Shown piece by piece: positions 58,195-64,000 of a DNA stretch of 64,000 bases. The notes under the pieces were generated by a model. It made no database searches. It was given only the letters and a program-made list of their open reading frames with translations, and had not been told where the DNA came from. The stretch lies in contig LSRY02000052.1 of NCBI GenBank assembly GCA_001643675.2, positions 124,001 to 188,000 of the forward strand. The letters run 5' to 3'. This DNA comes from Monocercomonoides exilis (lineage: Eukaryota > Preaxostyla > Oxymonadida > Polymastigidae). Position 1 is the stretch's first letter, and each line of letters opens with the position of its first letter. A program made the translations under genes and the position numbers.

Positions 58195-61100
58195 TTAATT
58201 GGGCACGTTTTGTGTCTCCTGTTCCATTAATATTGCGTAGGCTCTTGTTACTACTCTCTCTGTTCGTGTGCAAATATTTCTTGATTTCTTGACAGTTGAA
58301 TGGGAACATGATCGCTTCGAATCCTCTTCCTGATCTTTACAAATATTTTCCTTATTGTGCAGTTTATCTTCAACTTCTTTGACCTCTTCATTTTCCTTAT
58401 TGATATCCTTCTCCTCACCAACGGTCTGCGATGATTGCGACTCTTCGATGTCCATGTCAATGCTCTGTTCTGTAAGAGAGGGAAGCTGTTGTGTTGGAAT
58501 GGTACAATTTGCCTGTAAAGATAGTTGTGGGGAATTAAAAGTTTGTGGTTGCGCCAGCGATAATCCCATTGAATTTGAAGGTTGCTGGCTTTGAAAATAC
58601 TGAGAGGAGGGCTGAAAATTAAACGTCTGAGGTTGTTGTTGATACAGTTGCGAGGGATGTGGTTGAGGTGAAAGGGCCATATCCTGTTGAACAGGAAACA
58701 CGTTTATTGCAGATTGGTTTGGAGCTTGGATGTTTGCAAAAGAAGATCCTTGAGTTATTTGTGCACTCCAAGGTTGTATTTGAGACCCCGTTTGTGGGAA
58801 TGGTTGGTGCTCTGTCAGAACCTGGGCCATCGCTTGAGCAGTGTTTGTTTTGAAGTAAGAATTAGTTGGTGTGTGAGCTGTGGGAGACAATCTGGCAAAG
58901 TGTGCTACCATAACCTCCGGAACTCCAGCGGCAAGGAGAGCAGACAAAGCTGCATGCTTTATAGTGTAAGGCCGAAACGAGGGGTTGATTCCTGCCTGCT
59001 TCATTGCCTCCTTTGCGAGTTTACGAATTCCATCCTTTGACATTCTTGATCCGGTTCTCGTGTTTATTATGAACGTGTCTCTTCCTGGATACAAAACTTT
59101 AATTTGGTTCCAAAGTTCCAATATTGCACGCACTGGACAAACATCTGACTGGATCTCCTTCAGTTTAGGGACTGTGATGAACGATCTTGCGAGTCTTGTT
59201 TTCAATTGGACTGAAAGATGAATTGCATTCTCAGAGATTATCGAATCGTTCATTGAAATGCTCGCCAGTTCTGAAAACCTGCATGCAGTGAATAACATAC
59301 ACAGAGTTATTGATTTCAATGTCAGAGAGTATACGCTCAAAGTCTCGTTGGGCCACAGAGTTCGGAGATAATTGAAAAGGACCCGTGGATCCCATATTTC
59401 CTCGTACGGAGCTCTTTTCTTTTCCTTTCTCATGATAGATCGAAAGAATGTCTTTATTATCGGTACTGTTCCTAAATCGAAAGAGAAAGCACTTCTTGTG
59501 AATAGCGACACTGCGGACCTTGTTTGCTTTAAGCACTGAGGAGGAAAACCCTCATTATCTAAACATATGAAAGTGTCCAAGCACTTCCTCACCCAAATCA
59601 CAGGATCTGACGGTAACTCCCCCATATTCCCCTTGATCCAAGCGTTTGCGAAATGTGCGAATCCAAATGTGTATGTTGTCCATGTTGACGTGGCAACACT
59701 ATTTTTAATGTGTATTATCATGCTGTCCGGAACATTAAGTTTTCGTAGGCCCTGCTCAAACCACTGTTCACCTGCCTTCTTGACTAGGGAAAGCTTATTG
59801 CCAGGTAACCTCCCGGAGGAAGCGCTGCTCCTCTCGCCTTCAGACCCTGCCCTGGTAGTAATATCATTCGTGAACATCTCCATCTCATGAATCGTCTTTT
59901 CCACAGTTGAAGGGTCTGGCTCCAAATCTGATTCGTCCAATCCGGTATCAGAAGAATCATCTTCGCTCTCTCCTTCAACGCTTTCCTCATCGTCTGAAGG
60001 ATCAGTGGAATTGGCGGATGGGCAAGAACCACCTCGCCCTTCCACGGATAGCTCAGACCGTCCTGACATAATCTGCTGCCTGGCCCGCACCACCGTTGAA
60101 GCTTTCTGTTCTTTGCACTTGCAAACGCATCCAGAGTCGGTTTGATCCTGAGGTAGTTGAGTGCCATCTGAAGAGCCTGATTTTTGATTTCGTAATCTCC
60201 CGACTGCTCGAGTCTTGACAGGGCATCTGCCTCCACATTTCTTTTTCCTGCAATATGAACTGCTTTGACCTGGATTCCCTGACTCTCCACAAGTTTCCTG
60301 ATCTCTTTCAATAGAGGTCGCAGATTCTTTCCTGCTCCCCATCTGTTTATGTTGTAAACTACCGATGTGTTGTCCGAGCGTATCAACACCTTCCTTTCCG
60401 ACAGTTTTGCGATATCCTGAGAAAACCTTGCTAGCGCAATCTTGACTGCAAGTAATTCCCTGAAGTTTGACGTTTGGTTTTGAGCAACTCTGTTCAAAGG
60501 GACGTGAAAAATCTTCTTGAGTTGTCCTGATATCTTTACACTTCCTCCGCATGCCCATGGCGAGGCATCTGTTGTAATCGTCACCTGAGGGGAGCCAAAG
60601 GATTGAAGCGTTCTTTGTTTTCTCTTCCTGACTTCGCTTATCCAGAATGTCAATTCTGGAATGATTCCAAAATGAAGTCGACATAGTCCGTTCCATCCAT
60701 TGATGTTGACATTCTTCATTAGGCATTGATAAAGGTTTGTCATGTGTAATGATGCGTCTGTGTGGACAAATCTGGAAGCGCTTATTTGCCCCACAATTGA
60801 AGCAAATCTTCTGACTGAGATTGGACGCCTCTTTATTGTGTTTATCAGTACCATGTAACACTTCTGAACAATGGAGGCAATTCTCTCTTCGTTCAGAGCC
60901 ACTGTCGACTGAATCGAATCCCATTTCCATCCCAGAAAGTTGAATCTTTGCTTTGCCTGAAGTTCGCTTTTCTCCTTGTTGACCATCAGACCAAGTTGGG
61001 AGAACCAATCCATAACCTCCTTTGTTATTTGCTCCAGCTTCTGTTTGTCCTTGTGAAGAAAGAGGACATCGTCCAGATAAGAGATGCAACGAACTTTCCA

Positions 61101-61602
61101 TTTCATTCTCACCAGCTTTATAATTGAACGCATGATCTTCGTAAAGATTCTTGGGGCATCCTTCATTCCAAATGGAAGGCATCGAAACGCTATTGTTTCT
61201 TGATGAAATTTGAAAACCAAAAACGGGATGAAATCTTCGCGAACAGGGATTAAGAAATATGCTTGAGAGAGATCCAATGAGGTTGCAAAATCTCCCTTTT
61301 CCATCAACTTTTCCACAGTTCTGTGATCCTCCAGCTTGAACTTGATTGATTTCAGGGCTTTGTTCAGAGGTCTGCAGTCCAATATTTGTCTCCATTTCCC
61401 GTTCTTCTTCTTTACGAAAAACAGTTTGCTGAGGCATTTTGCATCTTCGAACTTGATCCTCTTCAATATCCCACAATCCAGTGCTTCCGCTATCCACTTC
61501 TCGCACTCCCTCTCCTGCTCCTGGGATCCAATGAAACCATGTCCTGCTTTGACTTCCTTTTTCAGCTTGTCCCGTGCCTCTCTGCTTCTCCAAACAGGAC
61601 AA
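58195..61602 (-). CDS. DIRS ORF3, tyrosine recombinase (integrase) frame
   Basis: The frame is open for 1135 codons, but only the last 560 or so (from about the ATG at 59883) look like a protein in their own right. The first part overlaps the RT-RNase H frame and is probably a shadow or antiphase extension. The recombinase domain includes SVATSTWTTYTFGFAHFANA (core-binding helices) and SITLCMLFTACRFSELASIS, with the first catalytic Arg. KTRLARSFITVPKL is the beta hairpin. PYTIKHAALSALLAAGVPEV and TPTNSYFKTN follow, with the Tyr nucleophile presumably in SYF. The usual HxxR box reads YTIK followed by His, so its Arg is not obvious. After the domain come Gln/Pro-rich and Glu/Lys-rich tails. It would integrate the circular cDNA without target duplication. 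Start codon unknown. Confidence 0.78.
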   Translation of the reverse strand: MSCLEKQRGTGQAEKGSQSRTWFHWIPGAGEGVREVDSGSTGLWDIEEDQVRRCKMPQQTVFRKEEEREMETNIGLQTSEQSPEINQVQAGGSQNCGKVDGKGRFCNLIGSLSSIFLNPCSRRFHPVFGFQISSRNNSVSMPSIWNEGCPKNLYEDHAFNYKAGENEMESSLHLLSGRCPLSSQGQTEAGANNKGGYGLVLPTWSDGQQGEKRTSGKAKIQLSGMEMGFDSVDSGSERRENCLHCSEVLHGTDKHNKEASNLSQKICFNCGANKRFQICPHRRIITHDKPLSMPNEECQHQWMERTMSTSFWNHSRIDILDKRSQEEKTKNASILWLPSGDDYNRCLAMGMRRKCKDIRTTQEDFSRPFEQSCSKPNVKLQGITCSQDCASKVFSGYRKTVGKEGVDTLGQHIGSLQHKQMGSRKESATSIERDQETCGESGNPGQSSSYCRKKKCGGRCPVKTRAVGRLRNQKSGSSDGTQLPQDQTDSGCVCKCKEQKASTVVRARQQIMSGRSELSVEGRGGSCPSANSTDPSDDEESVEGESEDDSSDTGLDESDLEPDPSTVEKTIHEMEMFTNDITTRAGSEGERSSASSGRLPGNKLSLVKKAGEQWFEQGLRKLNVPDSMIIHIKNSVATSTWTTYTFGFAHFANAWIKGNMGELPSDPVIWVRKCLDTFICLDNEGFPPQCLKQTRSAVSLFTRSAFSFDLGTVPIIKTFFRSIMRKEKKRAPYEEIWDPRVLFNYLRTLWPNETLSVYSLTLKSITLCMLFTACRFSELASISMNDSIISENAIHLSVQLKTRLARSFITVPKLKEIQSDVCPVRAILELWNQIKVLYPGRDTFIINTRTGSRMSKDGIRKLAKEAMKQAGINPSFRPYTIKHAALSALLAAGVPEVMVAHFARLSPTAHTPTNSYFKTNTAQAMAQVLTEHQPFPQTGSQIQPWSAQITQGSSFANIQAPNQSAINVFPVQQDMALSPQPHPSQLYQQQPQTFNFQPSSQYFQSQQPSNSMGLSLAQPQTFNSPQLSLQANCTIPTQQLPSLTEQSIDMDIEESQSSQTVGEEKDINKENEEVKEVEDKLHNKENICKDQEEDSKRSCSHSTVKKSRNICTRTERVVTRAYAILMEQETQNVPN

Positions 61603-61709
61603 GCTCCCTTCTCTATAATTCTCCGGGCCCCTATTTCGGACCAGTTCTTGAGAAAGAGTCTTGTTCTTCCTCCAACTTTCTTCGAGGATCCCATTTGTTG
61701 GAGCTCCAA
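59784..61709 (-). CDS. DIRS ORF2, reverse transcriptase-RNase H
   Basis: 641 residues that copy the element's RNA into DNA. RT motifs in order are CLSKLFFVKKKNGKWRQILD, then DFATSLDLSQAYFLIPV (first catalytic Asp), then FRCLPFGMKDAPRIF, then CISYLDDVLFLHKD (YLDD, the catalytic Asp pair) and FNFLGWKWD. RNase H follows: TITTDASPWACGG (first Asp), NFRELLAVKIALARF (Glu), VLIRSDNTSVVYNIN (Asp) and VHIAGKRNVEADALSR (final Asp). A C-terminal segment with PTLDAFASAKNRKLQRW and VVLAHPPIPLILQTM occupies the place of the methyltransferase-like domain common in DIRS elements, but the PP motif is not the full catalytic DPPW/NPPY form. No aspartic protease or DDE integrase is present, as expected. The frame is unbroken. 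The annotated start at 61709 is the first possible one; the true start could be internal or by frameshift from gag. Confidence 0.93.
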   Translation of the reverse strand: MELQQMGSSKKVGGRTRLFLKNWSEIGARRIIEKGACPVWRSREARDKLKKEVKAGHGFIGSQEQERECEKWIAEALDCGILKRIKFEDAKCLSKLFFVKKKNGKWRQILDCRPLNKALKSIKFKLEDHRTVEKLMEKGDFATSLDLSQAYFLIPVREDFIPFLVFKFHQETIAFRCLPFGMKDAPRIFTKIMRSIIKLVRMKWKVRCISYLDDVLFLHKDKQKLEQITKEVMDWFSQLGLMVNKEKSELQAKQRFNFLGWKWDSIQSTVALNEERIASIVQKCYMVLINTIKRRPISVRRFASIVGQISASRFVHTDASLHMTNLYQCLMKNVNINGWNGLCRLHFGIIPELTFWISEVRKRKQRTLQSFGSPQVTITTDASPWACGGSVKISGQLKKIFHVPLNRVAQNQTSNFRELLAVKIALARFSQDIAKLSERKVLIRSDNTSVVYNINRWGAGKNLRPLLKEIRKLVESQGIQVKAVHIAGKRNVEADALSRLEQSGDYEIKNQALQMALNYLRIKPTLDAFASAKNRKLQRWCGPGSRLCQDGLSYPWKGEVVLAHPPIPLILQTMRKALKERAKMILLIPDWTNQIWSQTLQLWKRRFMRWRCSRMILLPGQGLKARGAALPPGGYLAISFP

Positions 61710-62683
61710 GTTCTGCTGGTTCTCTGGGAGCTTCTGCTGCTGTTTGAACTGAATTTTCTTCTTGTAAATGGGATCCTTCTTGTCCGAAAAAACTGGTTTT
61801 TAAGTGAGAATGTATTTGTGTACGGTCTGATCCATCCCTGCGATCGAGGAAGCAATTTTTGTTTCGGCTCAGCGATCTTCAACGTTTCAAGTTGCCTCTT
61901 GGAAAGCAATTGGTCTCCATCTTCTTCTTTCAATGTCCTTGCGGCTCTGAATCCATAAACTGCTTGGATCCTTTGTGTTCTCGCTTCCTGGAGTGCTTTA
62001 ACCATCATTAAGAAAGAATCAGCCAAAACTGCACTTGGGTCCAATCCCTTATCTACCATATCTTTTCCAATAATAAGCGCTTTTATTGCCGATATCAATT
62101 TTTCTTCGATTTTGAATCCATTTTGTTCTAGAGCGTCGTAGCACCAATTTGATGTTCTTTGAATTGGGTGGATAGCCTCTGGAATAAACGGAGGTGCTGA
62201 GAAATTCGAGTAAATTGTGGGATTTGAGCCTGCTTGTTCAGGAAAATGCATTTCGAATATTGAATCCTTTGTTTTATCTCCGAAAAGCGAGAAACAAATG
62301 TATTTGAAGTTCGGTTGATAATTGTCTTTCTCCATCAGGTGTTCTTGCGAAGTGTCTATCGTTTGAAGAATATTCTGCTGCTGCGTCGTTTGCGGAGAAT
62401 TGATTGGGTGTTGCTCAAGTGTTGTTGGACCTGGAAATATTTGGGGCTGAGAAGAGCTTGAAGATTGTTGGAAGGGTGGATGGAGCAAGTTTGTAACATT
62501 GTGATCTTCACGGCTTGATGTGTTTTCAAGGCCCATTGCAATATTTTGTGTCGGAATAGTAGCGGATGATGAGGAAAATATGCTGGAGGTGGATTGCGTA
62601 AATCCCACGCTGCTCGGAGGTCCGCTGATATCCTGAGATAAGGAATTCAGACTCGACTCGAGTCCAGGCTGAAGCACGCTCAT
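61631..62683 (-). CDS. DIRS ORF1, gag-like protein
   Basis: A 350-residue frame at the 5' end of the element, in the position of gag. The first 130 residues are Ser/Gln/Pro/Thr-rich and presumably disordered. A folded helical core follows (EKLISAIKALIIGKDMVDKG, then SFLMMVKALQEARTQRIQAV). The C-terminus is Arg/Ser-rich and basic (RSSQRTSRTWSSNKWDPRRK), suited to RNA binding. No CCHC zinc knuckle is present, as is usual for DIRS gag proteins. Its 3' end overlaps the RT frame by 79 nt in a different frame, so the RT is made by frameshifting, re-initiation or a separate message. It would package element RNA. Confidence 0.8.
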   Translation of the reverse strand: MSVLQPGLESSLNSLSQDISGPPSSVGFTQSTSSIFSSSSATIPTQNIAMGLENTSSREDHNVTNLLHPPFQQSSSSSQPQIFPGPTTLEQHPINSPQTTQQQNILQTIDTSQEHLMEKDNYQPNFKYICFSLFGDKTKDSIFEMHFPEQAGSNPTIYSNFSAPPFIPEAIHPIQRTSNWCYDALEQNGFKIEEKLISAIKALIIGKDMVDKGLDPSAVLADSFLMMVKALQEARTQRIQAVYGFRAARTLKEEDGDQLLSKRQLETLKIAEPKQKLLPRSQGWIRPYTNTFSLKNQFFRTRRIPFTRRKFSSNSSRSSQRTSRTWSSNKWDPRRKLEEEQDSFSRTGPK

Positions 62684-62694
62684 TGTTTATTATT

Positions 62695-62795
62695 ATTGAT
62701 CGGCTGAGCCCATAAAACGGAGCTCTATCCCAAATAGAAAGAGGAGTTGTATTTTCATTAGTTCTCGAGAATTAAGAAGCTAATGCTTTTTAATT
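62695..62795. repeat. DIRS 5' inverted terminal repeat with outer extension
   Basis: The 5' end of the element (minus strand). 62695-62766 is the 72-bp repeat shared with the other end. 62767-62795 is a 29-bp extension missing from the other terminus but copied in the internal complementary region. The gag-like frame starts 12 bp inside the repeat, at 62683. Confidence 0.93.
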
Positions 62796-63611
62796 GTGAT
62801 TAAAAAATAAAAACATTTATTGTTAAATTGAAATGTTATTTTATTATCGCTTCTATGTCGAACAAAAATTGATATTTTTTTTGATTGTCTGCATTTAATG
62901 AATTTTCCGGTTTCTATGCATAAAAAATCACAAGTTAACAAATATTACACCAAGAAATTCATCTAAGTTAATGTTTATCAGCTTTTCAACTGCGTAATAA
63001 AGAAATGATTAATAATATTTTATTGATTCTTATCAGAATTTAACAAATTTTAACCAATCTTTCATCCCTTCTAGCTCTTTCTCTCTCTTTCTTTCTCTTT
63101 CTTTCTTTCTTTCTTTCTTTCTCTCTCTCTCTCTCTCTCTCATATTTTTTTGAAGGCCTTTTTAACATGTTCTTTCTTTTTTATCAAATTACTATTTTCT
63201 TCGTTTTGTATGTGGAATGTAAGTGTCGAGATTGAGCGGAAGGATTCTCTTTAATCGAAATTCATGCACCAAATGTATGTAAATGAAACCACTTCAACAT
63301 ATAACATCTTCAAATAACAAAATGATTCAGAATTATTTTTGAATATCTTTTCTGAAAATTCTATGTTTTGTTTCAAATCATTTTTCCTTTCTGAGGCTAA
63401 CTCGCAAAAAAGTTTCTGATCAAGATAATTAGGATTAATTTATTTAAAAAATATATTTTACATTTAACATCAAAGACACTCCGCATAATTAACGATATTC
63501 AAATTAACTACGTTCACTGCTATTTAAAAAATGTTCAAATCCATCACAATCTTGTTTTGGATGGGTTTCATATTGAAAATTATGATGTGATTTATATTAA
63601 CGAGAATTTAT
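62796..63611. other. Intergenic between DIRS and eS17
   Basis: About 0.8 kb, A/T-rich, with a pyrimidine microsatellite at 63075-63141 and no supported gene. It contains the 3' flank of eS17. Confidence 0.5.
63075..63141. repeat. CTTT/CT microsatellite
   Basis: A 67-bp pure-pyrimidine tract: mixed CTCT and CTTT units, then about six CTTT units, then about eleven CT units. It is a simple repeat likely to vary in length between strains. Confidence 0.9.
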
Positions 63612-63899
63612 CTACTTGCGTGCAGGTTTGTTTTGAGAAGGTTTTTTTTGTGCAGGCTTTGCTGTACGCTGTGCGTTATTTTTTGATGGAGCTGCTCCCT
63701 TCTTGCGTCTTAAATCAGTTACAGGCAAAGTGCGTACGACACCTGGAATGCGTCCCATTCCAATTTGGTGCAACATGTTCATGGTTGTCTTGTCGACTTC
63801 AATGCCTTCGGTTTTAACCTCAGATACTTCTGGGCAATAGTTATCACGTTTTTCACGTTCCTCTTCCTGCATTTTCAATGAGATGCCATGAACTGGACC
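63612..63899 (-). CDS. RPS17: 40S ribosomal protein eS17 (3' exon, partial)
   Basis: Small-subunit ribosomal protein eS17; only the last exon lies in the window. It starts after a CAG-like acceptor (TTTTAG at 63900-63905) with GPVHGISLKMQEEEREKRDN, then YCPEVSEVKTEGIEVDKTT and MLHQIGMGRIPGVV. This is the conserved block following the family's THLMKRIQ helix (GPVRGIS-LQEEERERRDNY-PEVS). The C-terminal 30 residues are Lys/Ala/Pro/Gln-rich (SKNNAQRTAKPAQKKPSQNK), a lineage-specific basic tail ending ARK and a TAG stop. A fragment reading LIEHLKYKLQLQ near 63960-64000 might belong to the preceding exon, but I could not join it in phase, so the exon is left partial. Confidence 0.94.
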   Translation of the reverse strand, partial: GPVHGISLKMQEEEREKRDNYCPEVSEVKTEGIEVDKTTMNMLHQIGMGRIPGVVRTLPVTDLRRKKGAAPSKNNAQRTAKPAQKKPSQNKPARK

Positions 63900-64000
63900 C
63901 TAAAACAATAATTATTTAAAAAACAAGTAATATACAAAATGATATGGAAAAAACGAACATTTGAAGTTGTAATTTATATTTAAGATGTTCAATCAAAGAC

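Larger units (their letters stand above)
57801..62795 (-). mobile_element. Complete DIRS-type tyrosine-recombinase retrotransposon
   Basis: A 4995 bp element with every DIRS landmark. Inverted terminal repeats are 57808-57879 and 62695-62766, 72 bp with two differences. The right one has an outer extension to 62795. An internal complementary region at 58088-58191 has one part (58088-58123) exactly complementary to the left outer end (57801-57836). Its other part (58122-58191) is exactly complementary to the right outer end (62726-62795). The two parts overlap by AA, the circle junction. Three minus-strand open frames lie between: gag-like, RT-RNase H and tyrosine recombinase. All are unbroken, so this copy may be recent and competent. 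It lies 292 bp downstream of the large coiled-coil gene and about 800 bp from eS17. Confidence 0.95.

Overview
The window is nuclear DNA of an AT-rich, intron-rich, flagellated microbial eukaryote. I infer an anaerobic metamonad, most likely an oxymonad of the Preaxostyla. The inference rests on four things. There is an ADP-forming acetyl-CoA synthetase. There is a very long beta-helix surface protein ending in a degenerate kinase domain. There are many short spliceosomal introns; most that I could place are 43 to about 200 nt with GT..AG ends. The genetic code is standard, with TAA, TGA and TAG each ending at least one convincing gene. No sequence search was possible, so the taxon stays an inference.

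Layout. Positions 1-3.2 kb hold a decayed Merlin/IS1595-like transposase and two MITEs. From 3.2 to 32.6 kb the genes are dense: a Myb/telobox protein (-), a PDI-like protein (+), a nephrocystin-4 homologue (-), a KAP3 kinesin-II subunit (-), an unknown single-pass membrane protein (+), a coiled-coil RING protein (+) and the 2.6-kresidue beta-helix/pseudokinase protein (+). From 33.5 to 39 kb is a transposon graveyard: a nearly intact pogo-like element with one in-frame stop, a second decayed relative, three more MITE copies and a 1.4 kb element bounded by long inverted repeats. From 39.5 to 57.5 kb genes resume: proteasome beta2/PSMB7 (-), a Ser/Pro-rich unknown (-), a decayed actin-related gene (-), a 50-residue membrane protein whose first coding exon is only the ATG (-), a short CEP135/Bld10-like protein (+), ADP-forming acetyl-CoA synthetase (-) and, divergently, a 2251-residue CH-like/coiled-coil protein (+). 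From 57.8 to 62.8 kb is a structurally complete DIRS-type tyrosine-recombinase retrotransposon, with inverted terminal repeats and an internal complementary region that I could match base by base. The window ends in ribosomal protein eS17 (-, partial).

How the genes relate. NPHP4 (ciliary transition zone), KAP3 (anterograde IFT motor) and the CEP135-like protein (basal body cartwheel) all belong to the flagellar apparatus. The acetyl-CoA synthetase makes ATP from acetyl-CoA in anaerobic energy metabolism. The rest are housekeeping genes (proteasome, ribosome, ER redox), a putative surface protein, or unrecognised.

The most notable observations are the complete DIRS architecture with a 1.8 kb stop-free antiphase overlap; a five-copy MITE family of about 257 bp with 4-bp A/T target duplications; the beta-then-alpha domain order of the acetyl-CoA synthetase; a GC-AG intron in KAP3; and the ATG-only coding exon.
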